Positions 36,046 to 45,557 of a DNA stretch of 64,000 nt are shown here, one piece after another. Source of the DNA: SXIZ01 sp040079795 (GTDB lineage Bacteria; Pseudomonadota; Gammaproteobacteria; Methylococcales; Methylomonadaceae); the NCBI GenBank assembly GCA_040079795.1, contig JBEBJQ010000013.1, positions 1 through 64,000 of the forward strand, read 5' to 3'. The notes under the pieces were generated by a model. The model saw only the letters and a program-made list of their open reading frames with translations, did not search any database and had not been told where the DNA came from. Position 1 is the stretch's first letter. Every line of letters starts with the position of its first letter. The translations under genes and the position numbers were made by a program.

Positions 36046-36861
36046 ATGTTGTTAGAAGCGGAACAAAACTTACAGCAAGGTAATTTGACTGAAGCCTTAG
36101 TAAGTTTGCAAGAGCAGATTAGGAAAAATCCTGCTAACCCTAAGTTTAGAGTTTTTTTATTTCAGTTGCTTACCGTACTTGGTCAATGGGAGCGGGCTTT
36201 AACGCAGTTAAATGTAGTGGGTGATCTGGATGCAACAGCGTTACCTATGGTGCAAACTTATCGCGAAGCTGTCGCCTGTGAACTATTACGTAATCAAATT
36301 TTTCAAGGGGGCAAAACCCCCTTAGTGTTCGGGGAGCCCACCCAGTGGCTGGCATTATTGCAGCAAGCACTTAAGTTAGACACCGAACTACAACATAAAG
36401 ACGCACAAATTTTGCGTGAGCAAGCTTTTGAACTTGCACCGGTTACCCAAGGCACGCTTAATGGCGAAGCGTTTGAGTGGTTGGCTGATGCCGATATGCG
36501 CCTAGGGCCGGTGTTGGAAGCCATCATCAATGGACGCTATTACTGGATACCATTTCAACAAATCCAACAAATTAAAATTGAAGAGCCTGTCGATTTGCGT
36601 GATGTGGTTTGGATGCCTGCCCATTTTGTCTGGCAAAATGGTGGCGATACGGTTGGATTAATTCCTACCCGTTATCCCGGCTCGGAAACTGCGGTAGATT
36701 CTGCGATACGTTTAGCACGTAAAACCGAATGGACAGCGCTTGGTGAAACAACTTTTATCGGTTCAGGGCAACGTCTGTTAAGTACTAATAATAACGACTA
36801 CGCGTTGATGGATATTCGCGAAATAAACATTAATGCTGTGTGTAGCTCGTGGCTGAATTAA
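36046..36861 (+). CDS. tagJ: T6SS accessory protein TagJ (ImpE)
   Basis: 271-aa accessory protein. ATG 36046 is chosen over ATG 36025 because AAGGAG lies 7 bases before it. TPR-like N-terminus (LLEAEQNLQQGNLTEALVSLQEQIRKNPANPKFRVFLFQLLTVLGQWERALTQL), then the ImpE domain (FEWLADADMRLGPVLEAIINGRYYWIPFQQI, RDVVWMPAHFVWQNGG, IPTRYPGSE). In the Pseudomonas H1 system TagJ binds the sheath and ClpV and helps sheath recycling. It overlaps tssE by 13 bases, so both are translated together. Confidence 0.93.
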   Translation: MLLEAEQNLQQGNLTEALVSLQEQIRKNPANPKFRVFLFQLLTVLGQWERALTQLNVVGDLDATALPMVQTYREAVACELLRNQIFQGGKTPLVFGEPTQWLALLQQALKLDTELQHKDAQILREQAFELAPVTQGTLNGEAFEWLADADMRLGPVLEAIINGRYYWIPFQQIQQIKIEEPVDLRDVVWMPAHFVWQNGGDTVGLIPTRYPGSETAVDSAIRLARKTEWTALGETTFIGSGQRLLSTNNNDYALMDIREININAVCSSWLN

Positions 36862-37349
36862 CCCAAAAAGAACGCCTGCAACCTTCACTGTTAGATCGTT
36901 TGGTTGATGATGCGCCGGATAAACTAAAAGAATCGCGGGAGCAACGGGTTTTATCCATAAGTAAACTCCGGCAATGTGTTTTAAGAGATTTAGCGTGGTT
37001 ATTAAATACCAGTACTTTTGATACAGTTCAAAATTTGGATGATTTTTCCTTCGTGAGCCATTCCGTCGTTAACTATGGCATTTATGATTTGGTTGGCATC
37101 ACCCTTTCAAGTGCCGATGCCTCTGAAATACAACAAAAAATACGTCAGGCAATCTGGGATTTTGAGCCGAGAATTTTTCCAGACTCCGTAGTCGTAAAAG
37201 TCGCCATTACGGAGGATCAAATGAATAAAAATGCCATTACTTTCGATATAGAAGGGGAGCTATGGGCGCAGCCTTTACCCCTGCATCTTTATCTGAGAAC
37301 CGAATTGGATTTAGAAACCGGCAGTATGGCTATTGTAGATAAAAGCTAA
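36849..37349 (+). CDS. tssE: T6SS baseplate protein TssE (gp25-like)
   Basis: 166-aa baseplate wedge protein related to phage T4 gp25. GTG start inside the end of tagJ. Typical features are LQPSLLDRLVDDAPDK, LRQCVLRDLAWLLNT, SFVSHSVVNYGIYDLVGIT and the EPR-type motif DFEPRIFPDSVVVKV, followed by FDIEGELWAQPLPLHLYLRTELDLE. It nucleates the sheath on the baseplate. Only 4 bases lie before tssF. Confidence 0.95.
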   Translation: MAELTQKERLQPSLLDRLVDDAPDKLKESREQRVLSISKLRQCVLRDLAWLLNTSTFDTVQNLDDFSFVSHSVVNYGIYDLVGITLSSADASEIQQKIRQAIWDFEPRIFPDSVVVKVAITEDQMNKNAITFDIEGELWAQPLPLHLYLRTELDLETGSMAIVDKS

Positions 37350-37353
37350 AAAC

Positions 37354-39231
37354 ATGGATCCCAGATTACTCAAATACTATAACCACGAGCTGCAACATAT
37401 TCGCGAAATGGCGGGTGAGTTTGCGCTTGAATATCCCAAAATTGCCAGCCGTTTGGGATTGGATGGCTTTGAGTGTGCTGACCCTTATGTAGAGCGGTTA
37501 CTGGAAGGCTTTGCGTATCTTTCTGCCCGTGTGCAACTCAAAGTTGACGCTGAATTTCCGCGTTTTACCCAGCATTTACTGGAAATAGTTTATCCGCATT
37601 ATCTTTTTCCCACGCCGTCTATGGCTGTCGTGCAGTTAACCCCGGATTTAATGGAAGGTTCCCTTAATGAGGGTTTTTTAATCCCTAAAGAAACCGCATT
37701 ACGCAGCCACATTGGTAAAAATGAGCAAACCGCTTGTGAATACCGAACCGCTCATGACTTAACCTTGTGGCCTATCGAATTAATAGAGGCAGAATATCTT
37801 AATAGTGTCGGGGCAGTGGTTAACCGTGGCGTCCCTAGCTTGCCGGGCCTGAAAGCGGCTATTCGGATACGCTTAAAAACCACTGCCGGCTTAACTTTTG
37901 ACCAGCTTAAACTGAATAATTTACCGCTTTATCTTCGGGGCATCGGTGAGTTACCGATGCAAATTTATGAACAATTGCTCGCTAATAACATTGCAGTAGT
38001 GGTACAGCCCATTAATCGCCCGCTGAGCTGGCAGCAGGTCATTAAACAAACGGCTGTTTTGCCACTGGGATTCACCCGCGAAGAGGCCTTATTACCCTAC
38101 ACGCCCAGATCATTTCAGGGGTATCGGCTGTTACAGGAGTATTTTGCTTTTCCGGAACGGTATATGTTTGTAGAGCTTACGCAATTACAACCTGCCTTGC
38201 AGCAATGTACTGACAATGAAGTGGATGTGTTTATTTTGTTTAATCGCAGTAATCCGCGGTTGGTAAATGAAATTGATAGCTCACGCTTTGCGCTATTTTG
38301 TACCCCTGCCATTAACGTTTTCGCCAAACGTGCCGACCGCATTCATTTAACCACCCAAACCAATGAATACCATATCATTCCTGATCGTACCCGGCCTATA
38401 GACTATGAAATTTATCAAATTCGTGAAGTCACCGGTTTTGGCGTTACCGCGGATGATCAACAAGCATTTTTACCTTTTTATCAGGCCAGTAGCGATCTTA
38501 GCCATAAGCAGCCGCGTGCTTATTATTCGGTTATGCGTATGCCGCGGGTCATTTCTTCCAAACAAAAGCTGCAAGGTGCGCGCTCCAGTTATGTAGGCAA
38601 TGAAGTGTTTATCTCTATTGTGGATAGTAATGAAGCGCCGTTTAAAAATGATTTGCGGCAACTGGGTATAGAGACACTTTGCACCAACCGTGATTTACCG
38701 TTACAACTGCCTATTGGCATTGGTGAAACGGATTTCACCATTCAAACCGGCGCACCCGTGAAATCGATACGTTGTTTATCAGGCCCTACTAAACCCAGAC
38801 CATCCAATGCGCATAAAGATACCGCCTGGAAGCTCATTAATCACCTATCGCTCAATTATTTATCCCTCGTTAATAGCAATGACAAAGAAGGTGCCAGCGC
38901 ACTCCGCAGTTTATTGTCCCTGTATGGCGATAATAGCGATCCGAGCTTCCGTAAACAAATAGAAGGGGTGTTATTTATCCAGTCAAAGCCCATCGTCAAG
39001 CGCATCAATAGCGCAGGGCCGATTGTATTTGGGCGTGGGCTGGAAGTAACCGTGACCGTTGAAGAGTCCGCTTTTGAAGGCAGTGGCGTGTTTTTATTAG
39101 GTATGGTGTTGGAACAATTTTTTGCCCAGTATGTATCGCTTAATTCATTTACCGAAACCGTACTAAAAACCAGTGATCGTGGAGAAATAATGCGATGGCC
39201 GACAAGACTAGGACAGCGGCAGTTGATTTAG
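37354..39231 (+). CDS. tssF: T6SS baseplate protein TssF
   Basis: 625-aa baseplate component (VasA/ImpG). Begins with LLKYYNHELQHIREMAGEFALEYPKIASRLGLDG and ECADPYVERLLEGFAYLSARVQLKVDAEFPRFTQHLLEIVYPHYL, both family marks. The C-terminal GRGLEVTVTVEESAFEGSGVFLLGMVLEQFFAQYVSLNSFTETVL region is equally typical. Full length. Its 3' end overlaps tssG by 37 bases, so TssF and TssG, which act as a 2:1 complex, are translationally coupled. Confidence 0.97.
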   Translation: MDPRLLKYYNHELQHIREMAGEFALEYPKIASRLGLDGFECADPYVERLLEGFAYLSARVQLKVDAEFPRFTQHLLEIVYPHYLFPTPSMAVVQLTPDLMEGSLNEGFLIPKETALRSHIGKNEQTACEYRTAHDLTLWPIELIEAEYLNSVGAVVNRGVPSLPGLKAAIRIRLKTTAGLTFDQLKLNNLPLYLRGIGELPMQIYEQLLANNIAVVVQPINRPLSWQQVIKQTAVLPLGFTREEALLPYTPRSFQGYRLLQEYFAFPERYMFVELTQLQPALQQCTDNEVDVFILFNRSNPRLVNEIDSSRFALFCTPAINVFAKRADRIHLTTQTNEYHIIPDRTRPIDYEIYQIREVTGFGVTADDQQAFLPFYQASSDLSHKQPRAYYSVMRMPRVISSKQKLQGARSSYVGNEVFISIVDSNEAPFKNDLRQLGIETLCTNRDLPLQLPIGIGETDFTIQTGAPVKSIRCLSGPTKPRPSNAHKDTAWKLINHLSLNYLSLVNSNDKEGASALRSLLSLYGDNSDPSFRKQIEGVLFIQSKPIVKRINSAGPIVFGRGLEVTVTVEESAFEGSGVFLLGMVLEQFFAQYVSLNSFTETVLKTSDRGEIMRWPTRLGQRQLI

Positions 39232-40223
39232 AAGCCGCGCTCCAAAAAGAGCCATATCGTTATGGCTTTTTTCAGGTGATGCGGCTTTTAGAATGCGCTT
39301 ATAAAGACAAAGCCCGCTTTGGACAGGCACAACGTCCAAGCCTGGAGCCATCGGTACGAATAGGGCAGGAGATAGCGTTAACCTTTGAAGCCTCGACCCT
39401 TACCGCGTTTAACCGGCGTAAAGCAGGCTTAATGCCCTTGTTAAAACAGCGTTTTTTAGGGTTATTTGGCACCAATGGGCCTATGCCTGCACATTTAACC
39501 GAATTTATTCACGAAAGAATCCATTACCATCGTGACTATACTTTGGCCGGTTTTGCGGACATGTTTCACCACCGTATGCTGTGTTTATTCTACCGCGCCT
39601 GGGCGAATACCGAACCCACCGTGAGTTATGACCGACCAGACAGTGATCGTTTCTCAACCTATATCGGCTCACTGGCTGGCTTTGGTACAGATGCCTTGCG
39701 CGAACGCGATGCTATGCCGGATCTTGCCAAATTTTATTACACCGGGTTTTTAGCCAGTCAAAGCAAGTCTGCAGAGGGCTTGAGAGCTTTATTAGCAGAC
39801 TATTTTCGTTTAACAGTCAACATAGAATCGTTTGTCGGTGAATGGCTGGATATTCAGCCTAACGATTTAACCCGCTTGGGTGAAAATCCAAGAACCGGAG
39901 AGTTAGGTATATCAGCAATATTGGGATCAAAAGTATGGGCATGCCAACATAAATTTCGCATTCGTTTTGGGCCGTTGAACATTGATGAATATCTCAGCCT
40001 GTTACCCAACGGACATAGACTGGAACAACTGATTGCCATCATTCGCAATTACATCGGCGATGAGCTGAGTTGGGATGTCAATCTGGTGTTAAAAAAGGAG
40101 CAAGTGCCGAAGGCGCAGTTAGGCGAACAAACACGCCTTGGCTGGACATCGTGGATGGGTGATCGAAATAGCGACAGGGATGCAAATGACCTTACGCTGA
40201 ATCCGTTTTGGGGTAGCCTATAA
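39195..40223 (+). CDS. tssG: T6SS baseplate protein TssG
   Basis: 342-aa TssG (VasB/ImpH). Marks: EPYRYGFFQVMRLLECAYKDKARFGQAQRPSLEPSVRIGQE, LTFEASTL, RFLGLFGTNGPMPAHLTEFIHERIHYHRDYTLAGFADMFHHRMLCLFYRAWANTEPTV, VGEWLDI and FRIRFGPLNIDEYLSLLPNG. It joins TssF, TssE and TssK in the baseplate wedge. ATG lies within tssF. The core gene run pauses after it: two accessory genes follow before clpV. Confidence 0.97.
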   Translation: MADKTRTAAVDLEAALQKEPYRYGFFQVMRLLECAYKDKARFGQAQRPSLEPSVRIGQEIALTFEASTLTAFNRRKAGLMPLLKQRFLGLFGTNGPMPAHLTEFIHERIHYHRDYTLAGFADMFHHRMLCLFYRAWANTEPTVSYDRPDSDRFSTYIGSLAGFGTDALRERDAMPDLAKFYYTGFLASQSKSAEGLRALLADYFRLTVNIESFVGEWLDIQPNDLTRLGENPRTGELGISAILGSKVWACQHKFRIRFGPLNIDEYLSLLPNGHRLEQLIAIIRNYIGDELSWDVNLVLKKEQVPKAQLGEQTRLGWTSWMGDRNSDRDANDLTLNPFWGSL

Positions 40224-40344
40224 AATTTTAGTAAATGTACATGTGCTTAAACAATAAAAATGTTTAAATTAATGCACCCATAATATTCTGGCAAAATGAT
40301 AGTCCGACAAAAGGGTGGTTTTATTGATTGTTACGAGAAAAATA

Positions 40345-41211
40345 ATGAGTATTGAGATTAGTAATTCAGTCGGTAAACTAGGTAAAAATAATGTAAACGA
40401 TGTTGTAATGGTTCAGCATTTATTGCTCCAACATGGACTGGCGATTGGACGGGCAGACGGACAGTGTGGGGTTCGGACGATAGCAGGAATCACGAATTTT
40501 CAGGCTGGTTTTTTACTTCATCCCGACGGTTTAGTTGAGCCTGAAGGAAAGACCCTGAAACGCTTAAATATGATTGGATTTAAACCTGCTACACCCAGTA
40601 AAGTGGCACCAATGGTTACTTCATTACACACGATTAAACAATCAGTTCCGAGTGAGGTTACTGGCTCTATTACTCGTTTGGTACCTCGATCTAGTTTAGG
40701 TATTTTAAATCCTGGCTTAAAAGCAGTTAATAACGCTTATATGATTGAAAAACTTGGTAAGCCCCGTGAATCATTTAGCGCAGATTGCCAGCCTGTAACG
40801 AATGCAAGTTTGAAGAAACACATGCAAACTGCTTCTGTTGGTCCTTTCAGGGTAACTGGGTTAAAACCAGCACTAGAAGTTTTGCGGGCTATCATGACTG
40901 AAATCGCTACAAAACATCCTGATATTTATACTGCATTAGGCACTGCCGGCATGTTGTGTTGCCGTAACGTTAGAGGTTCAAATACTTCAATTTCGAATCA
41001 TTCCTGGGGGAGTGCAATTGATTTGACGCTGAATGGGATGCTGGATAAACGAGGTGATCGTGGTGTGACAGTGCAATACGGTTTAAGTGTGATAGCACCG
41101 ATCTTTAATAGTCATGGATGGTTTTGGGGGGCGGCATTTAGAACCGAGGATGCAATGCATTTTGAAGTGAGCCGCTCTTTGCTCGACCAATGGTTACCCG
41201 ATTTGAAATGA
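40345..41211 (+). CDS. Peptidoglycan-binding domain plus M15-like peptidase, candidate T6SS effector
   Basis: 288-aa protein. The ATG at 40345 starts the domain better than the upstream GTG (40315). Residues ~1-75 look like a PG_binding_1 domain (VMVQHLLLQHGLAIGRADGQCGVRTIAGITNFQ). Residues ~130-288 resemble the zinc D,D-/L,D-peptidase M15 fold: ISNHSWGSAIDLTL gives the S-x-H-x-x-G-x-A-x-D motif (His ~219, Asp ~226) and EDAMHFEV the last His (~272). It would cut peptide stems of the cell wall. No signal peptide, and a place inside the T6SS locus, argue for delivery by the T6SS rather than a housekeeping role. The next gene encodes an exported protein, a probable immunity partner. Confidence 0.78.
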   Translation: MSIEISNSVGKLGKNNVNDVVMVQHLLLQHGLAIGRADGQCGVRTIAGITNFQAGFLLHPDGLVEPEGKTLKRLNMIGFKPATPSKVAPMVTSLHTIKQSVPSEVTGSITRLVPRSSLGILNPGLKAVNNAYMIEKLGKPRESFSADCQPVTNASLKKHMQTASVGPFRVTGLKPALEVLRAIMTEIATKHPDIYTALGTAGMLCCRNVRGSNTSISNHSWGSAIDLTLNGMLDKRGDRGVTVQYGLSVIAPIFNSHGWFWGAAFRTEDAMHFEVSRSLLDQWLPDLK

Positions 41212-41260
41212 TGCTTCTCATAAGTTGTTGCTTATTGATATATTGAAATTGGAGTGGTGA

Positions 41261-41761
41261 ATGCAAATTTTGCAGAGTTTACAAAAAATTTTATTAGGAA
41301 CAGTTATATTTTTGACGGGTGCGCTTGCTACCTCATCAGTTGCTGAATTGGGCGAAGCTAAACAGCATTTAGCAGGTAAAAAAGATTGTCAGTTTTTCTC
41401 GCCAGCTGAATGGGGAGATAGTCTAGTTACATGGCATGGGCAATGCCAAGGCGGGAAAGCGCATGGCCTAGGGGTTTTACGTGCATATCGAAAAGAGGCA
41501 AATACGTTACTTTTTTTAGGTACTCTTGAACAGGGTGAATTGAGTTTGGGTGTAATTGATGGTGTCGAAGGTTATATTGCAGGGCAATTTGCTCAAGGCA
41601 AGTTACTGCCAGAAGTTGAACGCAACGTGATTATAAGTGCATTTCGAAATGCTAGTGCCGCTGCTAAAGCTTATAGTCAACGCTTAAAGCAAAGCGGTAA
41701 TGTGCGGTCAGCAGAGTTTTATTTGAAAAAGGCACAAGAGTTAGAACGGCAGATGGATTAA
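41261..41761 (+). CDS. Exported MORN-like small protein, candidate periplasmic immunity protein
   Basis: 166-aa protein with a signal peptide (LLGTVIFLTGALATSSVAEL). The mature part has MORN-like strands: WHGQCQGGKAHGLGVLRAY, FLGTLEQGELSLG and GYIAGQFAQGKLLPE. A helical Lys/Glu/Gln-rich tail follows. It begins 49 bases after the M15-like peptidase gene in the same orientation. A periplasmic product beside a cell-wall peptidase without a signal peptide is the classic layout of an effector-immunity pair. Direct evidence of inhibition is lacking, and it could also be an accessory protein. Two Cys are present near the start of the mature part. Confidence 0.6.
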   Translation: MQILQSLQKILLGTVIFLTGALATSSVAELGEAKQHLAGKKDCQFFSPAEWGDSLVTWHGQCQGGKAHGLGVLRAYRKEANTLLFLGTLEQGELSLGVIDGVEGYIAGQFAQGKLLPEVERNVIISAFRNASAAAKAYSQRLKQSGNVRSAEFYLKKAQELERQMD

Positions 41762-41870
41762 TCAACATAAGTAATTTTTTGAGTTTGGCGTTTAATAACA
41801 AAAAACCATTTGGAGGATTATCCTTTGATCCGAGTATCTTACGCTTTAAATAAACAAAAAGGACACCAAA

Positions 41871-44606
41871 ATGACCGAAATCAGTAGAGTCGCCTTGTTT
41901 GGCAAGCTCAACGCCGTCTGCTATAAAGGCATAGAAGGTGCGACTGTGTTTTGCAAATTGCGTGGTAATGCTTATGTGGAACTTGTGCATTGGCTGCATC
42001 AGCTATTGCAGTTGCAGGACTCCGATCTGCATAAAATCATCCGTCAGTTTAATCTTGACCCCTCGCGTTTAGCAAAAGACTTCACCGAAGCTTTAGACCG
42101 TCTGCCCAGAGGTTCTACGTCTATCTCCGATTTGTCGCAACATATTGACGATGCGGTAGAACGCGGCTGGGTTTTCGGGACGCTGATGTTTGGGGAATCG
42201 CAAGTGCGCTCCGGGCATTTGGTGGTTGGAATCTTAAAAACCAGAGCCTTAACTAATGCGTTGTTAAGTATTTCTAAGGAATTTGAGAAAATTAAACTTG
42301 AGACGTTAACTGATCGTTTTGCTGAAATTGTCAAAGGCTCGCCAGAAGAGGGCTTGGCAGCCAGCGATGGCTTTCAAGTTGGCGGAGGAGCCGCTCCGTG
42401 TGAAGCCAGTGGCGCAATGGCTCCTGCGCAAATGGGTAAACAACAGGCTTTGAAACAATTTACCGTCGATCTGACCGAACAAGCGCGGCAAGGCAAGATG
42501 GATCCTATCGTGGGGCGTGATGAAGAAATTCGTCAGGTTATCGACATCTTAATGCGTCGTCGCCAAAACAATCCAATTTTGACCGGTGAGGCGGGGGTGG
42601 GTAAAACCGCTATCGTTGAAGGGTTTGCCCAAAAAATTGTGGCTGGTGATGTACCGCCTTCTTTGCTGGATGTGACTTTGCGTACCCTTGATGTTGGTTT
42701 ACTACAAGCCGGTGCGAGCATGAAAGGCGAATTTGAAAACCGTCTGCGCCAAGTGATCGAAGAGGTTCAAGCATCTGAGAAACCGATCATTCTTTTTATT
42801 GATGAGGCTCATACCTTAGTGGGTGCGGGCGGTGCAGCAGGGACAGGCGATGCCGCGAACTTATTAAAACCGGCTTTAGCGCGGGGCACATTGCGCACGG
42901 TTGCCGCCACGACTTTTGCCGAATACAAAAAACACATAGAAAAAGACCCGGCGTTAACCCGCCGTTTTCAGGTAGTTCAAGTCAACGAACCGAGCGAAGA
43001 AAAAGCCATTCTGATGATGCGCGGAGTCGCTTCGGTTATGGAAAAACACCATCAAGTACAAATTCTGGATGAAGCCTTGGAAGCCTCAGTGCGCTTATCG
43101 CACCGCTATATTCCGGCACGGCAGTTGCCGGATAAATCAGTTAGTTTATTAGATACAGCTTCTGCCCGCGTCGCGATTAGCCAGCATGCCGTGCCTGCCG
43201 AAGTGGATGATTGCCGCAAGCACATAAATGCCCTCAATACCGAGCTTGAAATCATTGCCCGAGAAAAAGCCATTGGTATTGCTATTAAAGACCGTGAAAC
43301 CCTGGCAGCCGAAAAGCTCGCCAGTGAGCAAGGGCGCTTGGTAGGTTTGGAACAACGCTGGGAGACTGAGCGGGATTTAGTCAAAAACATTCTCGATATT
43401 CGCGCACAATTACGGGCATTAACCGGTAAAGTTGAAGGTACCCAAAGTGATTTGGAAATAGCCGCCGATGCCGCTGGTGGAGACGCAATACCTTGTGTCT
43501 CTACCGACCCTGTTGCGCGTGAACAGCTTTTAGAAGACCTGAAAGCCCTTCAAGCCAAACTACAGGAATTGCAAGGCGAATCACCGTTAATTTTGCCCAG
43601 TGTTGATGCGCAAGCGGTGGCTTCAGTGGTCGGTGATTGGACGGGAATACCGGTTGGGCGGATGGTAAAAAATGAAATCGATACCATCATTCATCTTGCT
43701 GACAACATTGAACAGCGCATTATCGGCCAACGCCATGCCTTGGATATGATCGCCAAGCGTATCCAAACCTCGCGCGCCGGCCTGGATAATCCTAACAAGC
43801 CAATTGGTGTATTTATGCTGGCGGGTACGTCCGGAGTTGGTAAAACTGAAACCGCTCTGGCTTTGGCAGAAACCCTATATGGCGGCGAGCAAAATGTTAT
43901 TACCATTAACATGAGTGAATATCAGGAAGCGCACACAGTTTCCACCCTAAAAGGTGCGCCGCCAGGTTATGTGGGTTATGGTGAAGGAGGGGTGCTTACC
44001 GAAGCCGTAAGGCGTAGGCCCTATAGTGTTGTGCTATTGGATGAGGTGGAAAAAGCCCATCCTGACGTACACGAAATTTTCTTTCAGGTATTTGATAAAG
44101 GCTGGATGGAAGATGGCGAGGGTAGGGTGATTGATTTTAAAAACACCCTGATTTTACTCACCACCAATGCGGGAACGGACATGATTATGAATCTGTGTAA
44201 AGACCCCGACTTGATGCCAGAACCTGATGCCATTGCTAAAGCCTTGCGTGAGCCGTTGTTAAAAGTCTTCCCGCCAGCATTATTGGGGCGATTGGTGGTT
44301 ATTCCGTATTATCCCTTAAGCGATGAAATGATTTGTGCTATTACCCGCTTGCAACTGGGACGCATCAAAAAACGTATCGCCGAAAGCCATAAAGCGCCGT
44401 TTACTTATGATGATGCCGTAGTGAAATTGATTGCCAGCCGCTGTACAGAACTGGAAAGTGGTGGTCGGATGATTGATGCCATTTTGACCAATACGGTTTT
44501 GCCTCGGATAAGTCAGGCATTCTTGCTGAAAATGATGGCTGGCGAGGTGATTGAGCGGGTGCATGTGAGTGTGCAGGATGGGGAGTTTGGGTTTAGTTTT
44601 GAGTGA
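41871..44606 (+). CDS. tssH: T6SS sheath-recycling AAA+ ATPase TssH (ClpV)
   Basis: 911-aa ClpV. N-terminal double Clp-N domain, then AAA1 with Walker A GEAGVGKT (~240) and FIDEAHTLVGAGGAAGTGDAANLLKPALARG, a middle coiled-coil (~410-540), and AAA2 with Walker A GTSGVGKT (~652), LLDEVEKAHPDV and TTNAGTD. The AAA2 loop GAPPGYVGYGEGGVLTEAVRRRPYSVVLL is typical. It unfolds contracted TssBC sheath for reuse. The first Clp-N segment starts unusually directly (TEISRVALFGKLNAVCYKGIEGAT), as in other ClpV proteins. Confidence 0.97.
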   Translation: MTEISRVALFGKLNAVCYKGIEGATVFCKLRGNAYVELVHWLHQLLQLQDSDLHKIIRQFNLDPSRLAKDFTEALDRLPRGSTSISDLSQHIDDAVERGWVFGTLMFGESQVRSGHLVVGILKTRALTNALLSISKEFEKIKLETLTDRFAEIVKGSPEEGLAASDGFQVGGGAAPCEASGAMAPAQMGKQQALKQFTVDLTEQARQGKMDPIVGRDEEIRQVIDILMRRRQNNPILTGEAGVGKTAIVEGFAQKIVAGDVPPSLLDVTLRTLDVGLLQAGASMKGEFENRLRQVIEEVQASEKPIILFIDEAHTLVGAGGAAGTGDAANLLKPALARGTLRTVAATTFAEYKKHIEKDPALTRRFQVVQVNEPSEEKAILMMRGVASVMEKHHQVQILDEALEASVRLSHRYIPARQLPDKSVSLLDTASARVAISQHAVPAEVDDCRKHINALNTELEIIAREKAIGIAIKDRETLAAEKLASEQGRLVGLEQRWETERDLVKNILDIRAQLRALTGKVEGTQSDLEIAADAAGGDAIPCVSTDPVAREQLLEDLKALQAKLQELQGESPLILPSVDAQAVASVVGDWTGIPVGRMVKNEIDTIIHLADNIEQRIIGQRHALDMIAKRIQTSRAGLDNPNKPIGVFMLAGTSGVGKTETALALAETLYGGEQNVITINMSEYQEAHTVSTLKGAPPGYVGYGEGGVLTEAVRRRPYSVVLLDEVEKAHPDVHEIFFQVFDKGWMEDGEGRVIDFKNTLILLTTNAGTDMIMNLCKDPDLMPEPDAIAKALREPLLKVFPPALLGRLVVIPYYPLSDEMICAITRLQLGRIKKRIAESHKAPFTYDDAVVKLIASRCTELESGGRMIDAILTNTVLPRISQAFLLKMMAGEVIERVHVSVQDGEFGFSFE

Positions 44607-44689
44607 TATTTTAAATGGCTGGGATCAGTTCATAATTTAAAACTTTCAGGCTTGTTTGAGCTGATGTACTTAAATTTGAGGATCAAATA

Positions 44690-44743
44690 ATGGCAACAAA
44701 AAGTGGAAGCTATTGGTTAGAGTGGGCTAATATTAACCCTTAA
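44690..44743 (+). other. 17-codon remnant or small ORF between clpV and Uma2 gene
   Basis: ATG frame of 17 codons (begins MATKSGSYWLEW) ending at a TAA, 83 bases after the clpV stop. No strong ribosome site. The sequence looks like the beginning of a longer protein rather than noise and may be the leftover 5' end of a lost effector or hypothetical gene. I could not identify it. Confidence 0.25.
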
Positions 44744-44827
44744 GCAGGAATTTTTTTATAGATTCCGATGCATGCTATTTATGTTTGCAGCTAAGTGTCC
44801 AATCTTGGCGCACAATGCGGAGATTTT

Positions 44828-45457
44828 ATGATTGCGAATTTTAATAATGCCGTTACACAAAACGCACAAATAAGCCCAGTGGTACTGCATTGGCCCCCGT
44901 CGTTGCGCCTGGTTGATGAACAGTTTTTTGAGTTTTGTCAGGTAAACAAGGAATTACGCATTGAGCGCACGGCTTTAGGGGATTGTGAAATTATGGCACC
45001 TACAGGCGGTGAAACAGGTTGGCGAAACTTGAGCCTGGCGGCCCAGTTATATAATTGGGCAGAGCAAGAGGGTAGCGGCGTAGCATTTGATTCATCGACT
45101 GGGTTTGTTTTACCTAATGGCGCGATTCGCTCACCTGACGTTTCTTGGGTTATGAAATCCCATTTAGCAGCCTTAACGGCCAAGCAGAAGCAACGGTTTT
45201 TACCGCTTTGCCCAGACTTTGTGCTTGAGCTGCGTTCACCCAGTGATAGCTTGCAAAAGCTACAGGACAAAATGCAGGAATATATCGACAACGGTGCTAG
45301 TTTAGGCTGGCTGATTGATCCAGAGCCGAAAAGTGTCTTGATTTTTCAGCCTGAAAAAGCCCTATTAAATTTAAGTAATCCTGCATTTTTATCAGCTGAC
45401 ACTGTGTTGATGGGTTTTACTTTGGATATGCAAAAAATTTGGAATGTGGCTTTTTAG
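44828..45457 (+). CDS. Uma2-family (DUF820) putative endonuclease
   Basis: 209-aa protein of the Uma2/DUF820 family (PD-(D/E)XK-like fold). ATG at 44828 follows GGAG; an upstream GTG at 44795 is less likely. Family pattern: TALGDCEIMAPTGGETGWRN, GVAFDSSTGFVLPNGAIRSPDVSWVMKS, FLPLCPDFVLELRSPSDSLQKLQDKMQEYIDNGASLGWLIDPEPKSVLIFQP. The catalytic Asp (SPDVSW), Glu (LELRSP) and Lys (LQDKM) positions are intact. These proteins are often multicopy in cyanobacteria and some Proteobacteria and have unknown roles. It sits between clpV and vgrG, probably as a later insertion. Confidence 0.85.
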   Translation: MIANFNNAVTQNAQISPVVLHWPPSLRLVDEQFFEFCQVNKELRIERTALGDCEIMAPTGGETGWRNLSLAAQLYNWAEQEGSGVAFDSSTGFVLPNGAIRSPDVSWVMKSHLAALTAKQKQRFLPLCPDFVLELRSPSDSLQKLQDKMQEYIDNGASLGWLIDPEPKSVLIFQPEKALLNLSNPAFLSADTVLMGFTLDMQKIWNVAF

Positions 45458-45557
45458 CTTATAGAAAACCCGCAAGATGGAACCGTGAATGGTTTCAGCA
45501 CAAGGTTTTTTAGTACATAGTATCAACACGATATTGTTTTTTAGGAACTCTTAAATT

